From Fusibacter paucivorans (lineage in GTDB: Bacteria > Bacillota > Clostridia > Peptostreptococcales > Acidaminobacteraceae), in contig NZ_JAHBCL010000003.1 in NCBI RefSeq assembly GCF_018390735.1, positions 62,001 through 126,000 on the forward strand: a DNA stretch of 64,000 nt, read 5' to 3'. Every line of letters starts with the position of its first letter. Position 1 is the stretch's first letter. The position numbers were made by a program, and so were the translations under genes. The notes beneath the pieces are model-generated. The model had not been told where the DNA came from and made no database searches. It was given only the letters and a program-made list of their open reading frames with translations. Below, piece by piece: positions 8,037 through 17,267 of the stretch.

Positions 8037-9257
8037 TTATGACGATTTTACATTTCGTATCATCACGTTCGTTACGAATGCCACTGCGGCACCCATTAAG
8101 ACAACATAGGCGACAGGCATTCTGGCAGTTAATATGCCTGATAACACGAGGCCAATCGGCAGAATAAGCTTGACAAAGCTCATCATAATGCCGAGAACTC
8201 TTCCGCGTATAGCGGCCGGGACTTCAGTCTGCAAGTAGACCATAATGGTAATATCCACATAGCTGATGCAAAATCCAAGCGCTGTCATCAGGGTAAAGTA
8301 GTAGGGTGTAACCGCAATTTGAAATACGCCGATCAACGGCAGTGCCATACAGACTATGACAAGTGTCATCAGCGCATTCATACGCTTTAAAAGACACCAG
8401 ATTTGCATATGCGGATTAAATCGTTCCAACATGAGTGCGCCAATGACGAGTCCAATTGGAAAACCACTGTTGACAAATCCATAGGCTTTGGGAGTCACCT
8501 CAAATATTTGATTGAGAATTACCGGGATCGGCACTTCAACTGCTATGCCCAAGTAAAAATTCAAATTCAGAAAGACGAGAAACATATAGCGCATGTTGGT
8601 ATCGGCGAATAGATAAGCGATCCCTTCTTTAAGCGCCGTACCAAAGCGCTGGATCTCATGCGTCTTTTCTGCTTCACGCCGCAGCTGCATTGCCGCAGTG
8701 CATACTGCTGATATGCCAAAACTCACGGCATTTGCTAGAATAAACGTTTTAATCGACATAGACAGTATCAGCACGCCGCCCATTAGAGGGGCCACGACAG
8801 AAGCCAACCCATCAATGACTTTTGCAACACCATTGAGGTGTATCAATTCCTCGGGCATTACGATCATCGGCTTCATGATTTCGGAAGCCATTCCGTAAAA
8901 AACACTGGTGACGTTGACCCCAAAAGTGACCGCATAGATAGCGGTTATGGAAAGCGTCGGCAATGCCAGTAATATGGCCATCCAAATTATATTGACGATA
9001 TCCATGATCACCGCCATTCTCTTTTTGTCGGTACGATCCAATATGACACCTGCAATCGGCGAGAGCAGCACGCGCGGCATGACGCCCAATGCAAGGGTAA
9101 TGGCAAATTGCTGACTCGATCCCGTCGTATTCAGGACATAAAGGCTGATCGCAAACGTATAAAGCGCCGTTCCAATGATGGAAATACCGTTGCCGCCTAT
9201 AAATAGGTATTGATTTCGACGTGAAATCAATGGCGTAATAGCTGTTTCTGAAAGCAT
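8037..9257 (-). CDS. MFS exporter
   Basis: A 406-residue major facilitator protein with about 12 membrane segments. The loop after helix 2 reads GVILDRTDKKRMAV, the usual cytoplasmic MFS motif region (GxxxDRxxRR), and the overall sequence resembles the MFS_3/macrolide-efflux group. The start was set at ATG 9257, 13 codons inside the ORF, because AAAAGGAGGTTTTAAC precedes it. The gene follows the MerR-methyltransferase gene and its terminator. The substrate cannot be read from sequence; drug or metabolite efflux is the usual role. Confidence 0.88.
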   Translation of the reverse strand: MLSETAITPLISRRNQYLFIGGNGISIIGTALYTFAISLYVLNTTGSSQQFAITLALGVMPRVLLSPIAGVILDRTDKKRMAVIMDIVNIIWMAILLALPTLSITAIYAVTFGVNVTSVFYGMASEIMKPMIVMPEELIHLNGVAKVIDGLASVVAPLMGGVLILSMSIKTFILANAVSFGISAVCTAAMQLRREAEKTHEIQRFGTALKEGIAYLFADTNMRYMFLVFLNLNFYLGIAVEVPIPVILNQIFEVTPKAYGFVNSGFPIGLVIGALMLERFNPHMQIWCLLKRMNALMTLVIVCMALPLIGVFQIAVTPYYFTLMTALGFCISYVDITIMVYLQTEVPAAIRGRVLGIMMSFVKLILPIGLVLSGILTARMPVAYVVLMGAAVAFVTNVMIRNVKSS

Positions 9258-9347
9258 GTTAAAACCTCCTTTTGAAACATCATACGCCATCGTCAAAACC
9301 CCATGACAAGACGTGTTCTCATGTTTTTTTACAACAAAAAACTAAAA

Positions 9348-9369
9348 AAGATGGGGTTAACCCCATCTT
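9348..9369 (-). terminator. Terminator overlapping the MerR-methyltransferase stop codon
   Basis: AAGATGGGGTTAACCCCATC is part of a perfect palindrome. On the minus strand it is followed by TTTTTTAGT. It includes the stop codon region of the upstream gene and separates it from the MFS gene. Confidence 0.8.
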
Positions 9370-10568
9370 CCCGTTGTCATTAAACTGCTGATCGCCTCAC
9401 CTTTTAAAAAGTAATCCTCAAAGCGTCCACCTTTCGTCACGACGTCCGTTTCATACATGTGTTCCACTTTGTATCCTGCGGCATCCAGTGCCGTCAGTAT
9501 TGGTTGTTCAGTAAACTGATGTCTCAATTTTTCCGGAATTCGGCTTCCGTACACAAAATTTTTAAAGAGTATAAAAGCACCAATCCACTTCGCATCTTTT
9601 TTGAGATACGGCAGCGTCAGGTTAAAGAGATACGCTTCGTGTTCAAATCCAAAATTGCTGCTGCCGGAATAGTCAACGAGCAAATCAGCAATGCCCGCCT
9701 TCAGCGGCATTGCTTGAAAATCGGCACAAATATAGAGTATATTCGGCTTTGATTCAATACCGCTAAGCGCCCTCTTTAACTGTATTAGTCGATCGTAATC
9801 GTAATCTACGGCAATGTAAATCGAATCTTTAGGCAGTTGATCGAGAAAATACCTGAGGAAAAAGCCCGATCCCGTCCCTAATTCAAGTGCTACGTCAAAT
9901 TGAAAATCAATCTGACGGTCAACCCATTCCAGCGCGTGTACAATTCGGCTTAAATAAGTATAATGCGTCTCTTGAACATAATCCAACAAATACACTGAAA
10001 GCTCATGGTAATCTCGTTTAGGGGGTGTTGTCTCCGCTGCGCACACAATACCGGATTCGATGGTGTAATGCGCCCCGCACTGACAAACCATTTCACCTGA
10101 AATAATTTGATTTTGTGCCAGAACACCTGCTTCGACGATCAGCTCCGACTGACATTTTGCACAACACAGCAGCGGCATCGCCTGAAGCGGCACCCCCTCT
10201 TCTGCAGGAACCGGCGGCAATACCACCTCTTGTTCCAAATGCTTTTCAATGTCCCGTTTCATCTGCTTCAATCGCTTTCGCTCTTGGTCAATCCACGCAA
10301 GCCGCCTTTCAAAAAAAGCACGGTAAAAGTTCGCACGTTCATAGGCCGTGTGTTTTGCCATACGCTTTATCAACATCAAAGATTGTATTTCAGAAAGCGC
10401 AAATCCCAAACGCTTTAAATAGACGACTTCCTGAAGATCTTCCTGACACCGATCATCAAATTCATACTGACCGCTTCGCTTGATCGGCAAAATGAGATCC
10501 ATCGACATATAATGCCTAATCGCATCCACCGTCATATGGTTCTCTTTTGCAAATTGTCCAATTTTCAT
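9357..10568 (-). CDS. MerR-type regulator fused to zinc ribbon and SAM-dependent methyltransferase
   Basis: A 403-residue three-part protein. Residues 1-75 are a MerR winged helix (MKIGQFAKENHMTVDAIRHY) followed by a dimerisation helix to about residue 115. Residues about 130-180 hold a CxxC...CxC zinc ribbon (CCAKCQS, VCQCG). Residues about 190-400 form a class I methyltransferase with the glycine-rich motif LELGTGSGFFLRYFL and an acidic motif-II-like VDYDYDR. The start was moved to ATG 10568, behind GTGGGGTGG, because the first 45 ORF residues lack MerR features. It lies 28 bases after the diguanylate cyclase gene and is probably co-transcribed with it. The methyl acceptor is unknown. Confidence 0.85.
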   Translation of the reverse strand: MKIGQFAKENHMTVDAIRHYMSMDLILPIKRSGQYEFDDRCQEDLQEVVYLKRLGFALSEIQSLMLIKRMAKHTAYERANFYRAFFERRLAWIDQERKRLKQMKRDIEKHLEQEVVLPPVPAEEGVPLQAMPLLCCAKCQSELIVEAGVLAQNQIISGEMVCQCGAHYTIESGIVCAAETTPPKRDYHELSVYLLDYVQETHYTYLSRIVHALEWVDRQIDFQFDVALELGTGSGFFLRYFLDQLPKDSIYIAVDYDYDRLIQLKRALSGIESKPNILYICADFQAMPLKAGIADLLVDYSGSSNFGFEHEAYLFNLTLPYLKKDAKWIGAFILFKNFVYGSRIPEKLRHQFTEQPILTALDAAGYKVEHMYETDVVTKGGRFEDYFLKGEAISSLMTTGRWG

Positions 10569-10596
10569 AGCCACCCCACACATTACTGATGCTTTT

Positions 10597-11946
10597 TTAT
10601 ATGCGAACAATCCGTTCCATGGAAAGGCAGGCGCCCGCTTCATTGTCAATGATGACACAATTGCGGCCGCTGCTCTTTGCCTGATACATCGCCTGATCCG
10701 CACGTAAAATCAAATCCGTCAAACTCATCCCCACACTCAGTTGTGCGATGCCAAAACTACACGTTACTTTTTCTGAAATCGAGTAGTCATAAGCTTCAAT
10801 GCCCGCCCGGAGCTTTTCTAAAAGCACCGAAGCTTCCGAGAGCTGCATACCCTTGATGACCAGCATAAATTCCTCGCCGCCCCATCTGCCGAATGCAACA
10901 TTATCATGCGCTCTAATAACCTGTGCCACATATTGTGTCAATTCCACAAGGACAATATCACCAGTTGGATGGCCATAACGGTCATTGACCCGCTTAAATT
11001 TATCAATATCAAAGATGACAACCTGAAAACAAGTCCCCTGCGTATATGCATCATTAAAAGCGCTCTCCAGCAAACTCTCCATTTTTAAGCGGTTGTAAAT
11101 CTGCGTCAGTTTATCCGTTGTCGAAATTTTAATGATTTCCGCCTCAAGTTTCTTCTGTGCCGTAATGTCGCGGCTAATACCCAGCAGTTCGATAAACTTG
11201 CCATCTTCATCATAAAGCCCCGAAATCGTTGCTTCTGTCCAAACAGTGCTCCCGTCTTTGCATGGCTGCTCAAGCTGACCTCTGAAAACGGGCATTCGCG
11301 AGCCCGATTCAATGTGAACTCTTGCAACGCGCAAGCCCTCCACCATATACTCCAAAGAGCCCGGACACAACGTCTGCTCAGGCGTATGCGTCATAACTTC
11401 CTCAGGCGTATAACCTCTCATGCGCACAACTGATGGGCTTATATATGTGAACTGCCCCGCCATATTCATCGTCCAGATAACGTCTGTCGCATTGTCCGCA
11501 AGCAATCGATGACGTCGCTCGCTCTCTTCTGCTTTCAGTCGATGCCGCTCTGATGTCGAAAAGGCATCGTCGAGCTTATAAACCATTTTATTAAACGCAT
11601 CGGATAGTTCACCCATGAAATCCATGCTCTGCGCAAAACTGCCTTCTGAAATAGCATTTGACTGATAGACAATGTGTTTAAGCGATGCCTGCAATTTTTT
11701 CAACAGACTGATCGTGTAGCCGTGCCCTTCAATCTGCGTACTGAGATCGCCTTCGCTGAGCGGCATAAGCGCTTCTCTAATGCCAATGACCGCTGTGATG
11801 ATTTCTCGCAATTCCTCATCCTGCATGATCTCATGCCATTCGGTTTCAGCATTTTCTTTTACCGCCTCTGGCAATGCGCGATCCATCAACAGTGACATTA
11901 TGTATGCCTTGAATACCGCTTCTGTTGTTTTATGCTTCATCGTCAA
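10597..11946 (-). CDS. PAS-GGDEF diguanylate cyclase
   Basis: A soluble 449-residue protein. Residues about 45-125 contain two HAMP-like stretches (MPLSEGDLSTQIEGHG and SEGSFAQSMDFMGELSDAFNKM), about 140-265 a PAS domain with a PAC tail (ISRDITAQKK), and about 275-435 a GGDEF domain with active-site RWGGEEF. It would make cyclic di-GMP from two GTP. I do not see an RxxD inhibitory site at the usual distance. The start overlaps the V4R gene by 17 bases, pointing to coupled expression and probable control by that sensor. Confidence 0.9.
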   Translation of the reverse strand: MTMKHKTTEAVFKAYIMSLLMDRALPEAVKENAETEWHEIMQDEELREIITAVIGIREALMPLSEGDLSTQIEGHGYTISLLKKLQASLKHIVYQSNAISEGSFAQSMDFMGELSDAFNKMVYKLDDAFSTSERHRLKAEESERRHRLLADNATDVIWTMNMAGQFTYISPSVVRMRGYTPEEVMTHTPEQTLCPGSLEYMVEGLRVARVHIESGSRMPVFRGQLEQPCKDGSTVWTEATISGLYDEDGKFIELLGISRDITAQKKLEAEIIKISTTDKLTQIYNRLKMESLLESAFNDAYTQGTCFQVVIFDIDKFKRVNDRYGHPTGDIVLVELTQYVAQVIRAHDNVAFGRWGGEEFMLVIKGMQLSEASVLLEKLRAGIEAYDYSISEKVTCSFGIAQLSVGMSLTDLILRADQAMYQAKSSGRNCVIIDNEAGACLSMERIVRI

Positions 11947-12451
11947 TAATCACCGCCCTAAATCGACACGTTTTTTCACCTGTACTCCAACAGTCAATTT
12001 CTTTGACATCATAGTTTCTGCCGGAAAAAGATTCCAACACCGCCTTGATAAAACCTTCATCAAAAGTACAGACGCTCTCGCCAGTCTCCGGCACTCCGGA
12101 ACAGTCAAGATCCTCAGATACAGTGAGAATAAGTTCTCCTGTCTCAGCATCAGCTTTCTCAACGCGGACAATGCCGATGCCAAGATCCAGCAGAATATCC
12201 TTTAGCGCCATTAAAAAGGGATTAAGCTCCTGATTGCCCGCAATGAACTGATTGTACACTGCTGCGCCCGCAAGCATCCCCGCTTCCTGAAAGATTTGAT
12301 CTGTCACCTCAGCGCCAACATGCTTTTCCATGGCATCTCTGAGGCAATACTGCATCAGACGATACGTCGCAACCGTCGTCGTCCCACCCAAATTGGGACG
12401 GCCTTTTTCAATATCACCTAGCATTGCCCATTTAAAGGCATATTTTTGCAT
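11930..12451 (-). CDS. V4R-domain small-molecule sensor
   Basis: A 173-residue protein with a C-terminal V4R (4-vinyl reductase) fold. The end of the domain reads VKEIDCWSTGEKTCRF, the typical Cys-x7-Cys pattern, with more cysteines in DCSGVPETGESVC. In phenol- and xylene-responsive activators such as DmpR, a V4R region helps form the ligand and zinc site. Here the domain stands alone and overlaps the diguanylate cyclase start, so it may sense a small hydrophobic ligand and pass the signal to that enzyme. GAGGTGAAGTT precedes the ATG. The ligand is unknown; the link to the nearby aromatic-type pathway is speculative. Confidence 0.78.
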   Translation of the reverse strand: MQKYAFKWAMLGDIEKGRPNLGGTTTVATYRLMQYCLRDAMEKHVGAEVTDQIFQEAGMLAGAAVYNQFIAGNQELNPFLMALKDILLDLGIGIVRVEKADAETGELILTVSEDLDCSGVPETGESVCTFDEGFIKAVLESFSGRNYDVKEIDCWSTGEKTCRFRAVIIDDEA

Positions 12452-12496
12452 AACTTCACCTCGTCAGTACAACCCAATTATTTAAATCATTTATCG

Positions 12497-13867
12497 CTAG
12501 AGTTCTGGAACATATGGCAACTTAATAATAAAAGTCGTCCCCTCCTTGCGCTTGCTGCGCACTGTAATCGTTCCCCCAAGCAGTTTTATATTTTCAGATG
12601 CAATAAAGAGACCAATGCCTTCGCCAGTTGTTTTTTGAGCTGTACTGCCTCTATAGTACGCCTCAAAAATATGGTCTTGGTCTGATTCGTCAATACCAAT
12701 CCCCGTATCAGACACACAAATGGTCACTACCTCCTCCAACAGTGCATACTCAACATGGACATCGCCGCCGGTCTCCGTGTATTTGTAAGCATTTGTCAGT
12801 AAATTGTATATGGTTTGGCTCAATTTGTAAATATCGGATGCAATTTGAATATCACCGTGCCCCTCCATCCGTAGCTTAATGCCTTTTTTTTCAAATTGAA
12901 GGGATAAGCCGCGCGTTATTTGTCCAATGAGCTCCGGAACGGAAAAGCGCGTTATATGAATCGTCGACGCATCACTTTCAGTCTCAATTAAATGACCAAC
13001 GTTTTCAATAAGCTGCGTCACTTCATCAATTTGACGCATACAGATGCGAATTTCATCCTCGTTGAACTCGATGACCCCATCTTCAAACCCTTCAAAGTGC
13101 GTCTTGAGAATCGTAAGCGGCGTTCTGGACTGATGAACAATTTCATCAATAAACTGTTTACGGCTCTTTTGCTTTAATTTCAGCTTGGCATGCAGTCCCA
13201 TCAAGCTCTCCTGAATGCGCCTGATTTCTTGCGTACGAGAATATTTTACGGTCACTTCTTCTCCAAGATCAAGTTTTTCCGAAAGGGTCACCGTCTCATG
13301 AAGCGATTGCGTCAGCCTCCTGCTAAGCCTAGCACTTAATATGAGTGCCAGCGCGATGACGAGCACCATGACTAACAGACTGTTTCGAATCAGAAGGTAT
13401 CTAAAATTCTGCGTTGCAACCGCATGTTCCAGTGCACTGTAACGCGTTATATTCAACACGCCGATCAAATCGCCGTCACTTTTTATCTCATATTGATCAA
13501 CTTCCTGAACACCGCCACTCATCATGCGCTGCATCATATGATTGCCACCGCCAAAGCCAACTGTTATCGCATTCGGCGTCGATGCCGTTGCCAGCAGTTC
13601 ACCATCCGGCGTGTAAAGTTTAATCTGTGTTATCGGGTCCGTTAAATGTGCTTCGAGCTCCATCACGAGCTGGTTGGCATCATAATCCGCCTGACTTAGA
13701 ATGCGTTCGCAATAGTTGGTAAGCTGGTTGACGTGGGTTTCATACGCTGTTGAGATATAATCGTCAAAAACGTTTCTCGTCAACACATTTAAGATAATGG
13801 TATTGAGAATGACCGTTAGAACCGCCATAAGGAGCATACCGACAAGCCACTGTTTACGTAAGGTCAT
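12497..13867 (-). CDS. Sensor histidine kinase
   Basis: A 456-residue membrane kinase. An N-terminal membrane helix (residues about 5-25) and a second near residue 160 bracket an extracellular sensor region; a linker with an RRIQESLMGLHAKL coiled coil follows. The HisKA motif FIDEIVHQSRTPLTILKTH carries the phosphorylated His. The ATPase domain has an N box (NLLTNAYKYT), G1 box (VSDTGIGI) and G2 box (GEGIGLFIA). The start is ATG 13867 behind GGAGGCCGAT, overlapping the response regulator gene by 14 bases. The stimulus is unknown. Confidence 0.92.
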   Translation of the reverse strand: MTLRKQWLVGMLLMAVLTVILNTIILNVLTRNVFDDYISTAYETHVNQLTNYCERILSQADYDANQLVMELEAHLTDPITQIKLYTPDGELLATASTPNAITVGFGGGNHMMQRMMSGGVQEVDQYEIKSDGDLIGVLNITRYSALEHAVATQNFRYLLIRNSLLVMVLVIALALILSARLSRRLTQSLHETVTLSEKLDLGEEVTVKYSRTQEIRRIQESLMGLHAKLKLKQKSRKQFIDEIVHQSRTPLTILKTHFEGFEDGVIEFNEDEIRICMRQIDEVTQLIENVGHLIETESDASTIHITRFSVPELIGQITRGLSLQFEKKGIKLRMEGHGDIQIASDIYKLSQTIYNLLTNAYKYTETGGDVHVEYALLEEVVTICVSDTGIGIDESDQDHIFEAYYRGSTAQKTTGEGIGLFIASENIKLLGGTITVRSKRKEGTTFIIKLPYVPEL

Positions 13868-14546
13868 ATCGGCCTCCAAAACAATAGCCAGCACCATATT
13901 TGGTCGTCAGCCATTTTGGATGCTTTGGATCAACTTCAATCTTCTGTCTAAGCCGCTTGACATAACTGTCAATGTTGCGGTCGAATCCGTCGTAGTCTTC
14001 TCCTAAAGCCGTTTCGATCAGTTGTTCCCGCGACAAAATCTGTCCGGGATGTTCAAAAAATGTTTTAATCAGTTGAAACTCATAAGTTGTCAGCGAAATT
14101 TCTTCTGCGCCTCTAAAAAGCGTCATTTGCCCTAAATCTAGCTTCAAATCGTCATAGATGATTTCCTGACGCTCAGTCGATGCATAGACACGTCTTAAAA
14201 GCACGCCGACACGCCGCACCAACTCCCTGACGCTAAACGGTTTGACCACGTAATCGTCTGCACCGAGGTCAAAACCAAAAAGGCGATCTTCTTCGCCAAC
14301 CCTCGCCGTCAGCATGATGACAGGTATGTCTGTAACAGCTCTTAGTGTTTTAAGCACTTCGAAACCATCTATCCCAGGCATCATAACATCCAAAATTAAT
14401 AAGTGAATCTTCTCTCTCTGATAAATTTCCAGCGCTTCTAGCCCGTTTGATGCACTCAGCACATGATGACCTTCCTTTGCTAAATAACGCATCACAATGT
14501 CGCGGATTTCTTTCTGGTCTTCCACCACTAAAATCGTGTAACGCAT
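13854..14546 (-). CDS. OmpR-family response regulator
   Basis: A 230-residue DNA-binding regulator. Residues 1-118 are a receiver domain with acidic pocket VVEDQ, phosphorylatable Asp in LLILDVMMPG and the conserved Lys in ADDYVVKPF. Residues about 130-228 are a winged helix ending in RNIDSYVKRLRQKIE...GAGYCF. The start was placed at ATG 14546 behind a GGAGGCTAT-like site, because the first 35 ORF residues do not fit the fold. It is the cognate partner of the overlapping kinase. Confidence 0.94.
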   Translation of the reverse strand: MRYTILVVEDQKEIRDIVMRYLAKEGHHVLSASNGLEALEIYQREKIHLLILDVMMPGIDGFEVLKTLRAVTDIPVIMLTARVGEEDRLFGFDLGADDYVVKPFSVRELVRRVGVLLRRVYASTERQEIIYDDLKLDLGQMTLFRGAEEISLTTYEFQLIKTFFEHPGQILSREQLIETALGEDYDGFDRNIDSYVKRLRQKIEVDPKHPKWLTTKYGAGYCFGGRYDLT

Positions 14547-14659
14547 ATAGCCTCCCTCTTGTATCACCCTCTGAAATTCTATCTTAATTATGACATAATT
14601 ACAGAGGTGGTAAAAGGCTTTTACGACATTTGCCCACAAAACATCGCGCACGGCTCCTG

Positions 14660-15847
14660 TCAGATATAGGATTCTTCCAGCGTCAAAAACACATCGACAA
14701 CATCCGGTGAAAATTGCTGCCCTCGGCAGGCTAGTAACTCTGCGCGCGCTTCTTCCACCGAGAGCGCACTGCGATAAATGCGTTCAGACCGCATCGCATC
14801 CCAGGCATCCGCAACGCACAGGATTTGAGAAGCTTTTGGAATGCCATCCCCTTCAAGTCCCAATGGATAGCCTTTCCCATTATAGAACTCATGATGGTGA
14901 AAGACGTATTTGGAAACATTTTTTAGCGGTTTAGATGCTTTTATCATATCATACCCGTAGATGGGATGCTGTTTTAGTAATCGGTATTCTTCATCTGTTA
15001 AATACCCCGGCTTGTTTAACAGTTCCTTCGACACCTTAATTTTGCCAATATCGTGAATCAGTCCTGCCCAATAGATCTCTTGCTGAAATTCTAGATCATA
15101 TCCCATTGCACGCGCAATAATCTCACTGAGGTGGGCAACTTTTTCAGAGTGTCCTTTTGTGTAGGCATCATAATGTTCAATGACACTGCTTAAGACGCCA
15201 ATGACTTCTTTCGAAAACGCGTCCTCTCTCTGTTTTAGTGCAGTGGTCTTCTCCAAGACAAGTTCTTCGAGATGTTCCCTTTGTCTTTCAAGGGCATCCG
15301 TCATTTCAATCGACTTTGCCGTGCGTTCATAGGAGAGCTTGCCCATGTAGACACAAGTAATCGACAAGATAACAACAGACACTTCAAGCAGTCCAAAACC
15401 ACCCTGCGCATTGTTTAGAAACGGTGTCCCAATGAATAGATAAAGATTTGCGACTATCATCATCGGCAAATAATATTTGGTCGGCATAGGGACTGTCACG
15501 CTGGCGATGAGCATGGCCAGGGTAAAATCCAAAATAGAGACAATACTCGACGGGCTATAGCCAAGCATATTGACACCCCAGATCAAGCACATGGCAATAG
15601 AGGCCATTATCAAGACAAAAATCCATCGGTCCATATTGCCCGTCTGCTGTTCTGTCCACCAAAAGAGACCGACGAGCAGCAAACTTGCAAAACCGAGGAA
15701 CAAATGATTGAGCATGATGCCGAGGACGTCTTCTATATAGACAGAAATAAACGCCATCACGAGACCGATAAAGCCCGTGAACGGCAGCATGCGCATTAAA
15801 AACTGCTTATTTTGACGTTTTAATTCATTCAGCACCAATTTTGTCAC
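14660..15847 (-). CDS. Membrane HD-GYP cyclic-di-GMP phosphodiesterase
   Basis: A 395-residue protein. Residues about 15-175 hold five to six hydrophobic segments. A short coiled coil (about 180-210) leads to an HD-GYP domain (about 215-390) with the readable motifs HSEKVAHL, HDIGKIK, HPIYGYD and HHEFYNGKGYP, the hallmark of active cyclic di-GMP hydrolases. It lies 113 bases upstream of the response regulator gene on the same strand, placing a degrading and a synthesising enzyme in one neighbourhood. The membrane part is not one I can name. Confidence 0.92.
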   Translation of the reverse strand: MTKLVLNELKRQNKQFLMRMLPFTGFIGLVMAFISVYIEDVLGIMLNHLFLGFASLLLVGLFWWTEQQTGNMDRWIFVLIMASIAMCLIWGVNMLGYSPSSIVSILDFTLAMLIASVTVPMPTKYYLPMMIVANLYLFIGTPFLNNAQGGFGLLEVSVVILSITCVYMGKLSYERTAKSIEMTDALERQREHLEELVLEKTTALKQREDAFSKEVIGVLSSVIEHYDAYTKGHSEKVAHLSEIIARAMGYDLEFQQEIYWAGLIHDIGKIKVSKELLNKPGYLTDEEYRLLKQHPIYGYDMIKASKPLKNVSKYVFHHHEFYNGKGYPLGLEGDGIPKASQILCVADAWDAMRSERIYRSALSVEEARAELLACRGQQFSPDVVDVFLTLEESYI

Positions 15848-16005
15848 ACTCCTCTCTCATTCCATTTATCTGAATACCCTTTTTGTCGTCGCAAATTCAC
15901 GTTTTCCCAATTATCATCAATTTCCTAAAATACCGAAAATCAAATCAGCGCCCTCCTGCTGCTGTACGCCGCCAGCCCCGTTAAAAACTTTTTTGAAAAA
16001 AGGTG

Positions 16006-16034
16006 TTGACAGCCATTTCATAACCCCTTATAAT
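16006..16034 (+). promoter_or_regulatory. Promoter of the metA leader
   Basis: TTGACA, a 17-base spacer and TATAAT form a perfect sigma-A promoter. Transcription would start about ten bases before the riboswitch. Confidence 0.85.
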
Positions 16035-16053
16035 CAGTGTTAACTTAATAGTG

Positions 16054-16157
16054 CTATCAAGAGCGGCGGAGGGACTGGCCCTATGAAGCCCGGCAACCAG
16101 CATAAGACTGGTGCTAATTCCTGCAATCCTGGCACATTTGCCTTGATTGAAAGATAG
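16054..16157 (+). promoter_or_regulatory. SAM-I (S-box) riboswitch
   Basis: The RNA starts with CTATCAAGAGCGGCGGAGGGA, continues with GCCCGGCAACC and CCTGGCA-type segments, and closes with GAAAGATAG pairing back to CTATC (P1). These are the conserved SAM-I core elements. It precedes metA and is followed by a terminator, so high S-adenosylmethionine should end transcription early. Confidence 0.93.
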
Positions 16158-16172
16158 TTGAGCGCTCAAACT

Positions 16173-16204
16173 AACCTCTTCTATCCCAAGAAGGGGTTTT
16201 TTTA
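16173..16204 (+). terminator. Riboswitch-controlled terminator
   Basis: The arms AACCTCTTCT and AGAAGGGGTT pair (with one G-U), followed by seven Ts. The upstream CTATC in the loop could instead pair with the 3' side of P1 (GATAG), giving the antiterminator. Confidence 0.85.
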
Positions 16205-16307
16205 ATAATTGGCCTCAACACGAATGGCAATGTGATGCCTCATCTGCATCACGGCGCCGATTTGCGTAGGGGTTTTATTTTTTCCATTGGCTTAAGGAGG
16301 TCATATT

Positions 16308-17225
16308 ATGCCAATTAATGTTCCGGACAATTTACCTGCGGTTGAAATTTTGACGAATGAAAACATCTTCATTATGTCGGAAACGCGCGCGATGCACCAG
16401 GATATCCGACCGCTTAAAATACTGATTCTCAATTTGATGCCCCTGAAAATCGACACGGAAACACAGCTTTTAAGAGTCCTTAGCAACTCGCCAATTCAGG
16501 TGGACGTCACTTTGATGCATCCGTCGACCCACACGTCAAAAAATACAGATGAAAAACATTTAAATGCTTTTTACAAGACATTTGAAGATATTAAAGGCGA
16601 TAAATTCGACGGTATGATTATCACGGGTGCACCCATAGAACACTATGATTTTGAAGAAGTCGGCTATTGGGATGAGCTCAAGATCATTATGGACTGGAGT
16701 ATTCGAAATGTCTTTTCTACCCTGCATATCTGCTGGGGGGCACAAGCAGGACTCTATCACCATTACGGCATTCCAAAATACCCGCTTGACGAAAAGTGTT
16801 TCGGCATTTTCAAACACCATTTGCACGTGGCGCATACACCATTGTTTCGGGGCTTTGACGATTTCTTCTACGCCCCTCATTCAAGGCACACTACCGTGCA
16901 TGCAGCCGATATCGAAAAACACGCTGCATTGAAAATTGTCGCTACATCAGAAGAAGCCGGCATCTTTGCCGTCATGACTGAAAACGGTCGTCAAATTTTC
17001 ATCACGGGACACTCAGAGTACGATCCAGATACGCTGAAAAAGGAATACGACCGAGATATTGCCGCAGGTAAAACAATCGCCGTTCCGGCAAATTATTATC
17101 CCGGCGACGATCCGTCAAAACCGCCGATTGTTACTTGGCGCTCTACCGGCAACCTGTTTTTCGGCAACTGGTTAAACTATTACGTCTATCAGCAAACGCC
17201 ATTTGATCGCAGCAGCATTGACTAG
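16308..17225 (+). CDS. metAA: Homoserine O-acetyltransferase, MetA family
   Basis: A 305-residue MetA protein that acylates homoserine for methionine synthesis. The triad is Cys142 (HICWGAQAG), His235 and Glu237 (GHSEYD). Residue 111 is Glu (TGAPIEH). In this family Glu111 is known to favour acetyl-CoA, while Gly, as in E. coli, favours succinyl-CoA, so the product should be O-acetylhomoserine despite the usual 'succinyltransferase' label. The downstream gene encodes an O-acetylhomoserine sulfhydrylase, which agrees. TTAAGGAGGTCATATT precedes the ATG. Expression is controlled by the SAM-I riboswitch. Confidence 0.96.
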   Translation: MPINVPDNLPAVEILTNENIFIMSETRAMHQDIRPLKILILNLMPLKIDTETQLLRVLSNSPIQVDVTLMHPSTHTSKNTDEKHLNAFYKTFEDIKGDKFDGMIITGAPIEHYDFEEVGYWDELKIIMDWSIRNVFSTLHICWGAQAGLYHHYGIPKYPLDEKCFGIFKHHLHVAHTPLFRGFDDFFYAPHSRHTTVHAADIEKHAALKIVATSEEAGIFAVMTENGRQIFITGHSEYDPDTLKKEYDRDIAAGKTIAVPANYYPGDDPSKPPIVTWRSTGNLFFGNWLNYYVYQQTPFDRSSID

Positions 17226-17267
17226 TCCGCACCCATGTCAATTGCTCCGTGCGGGTACTGAAAAAAT

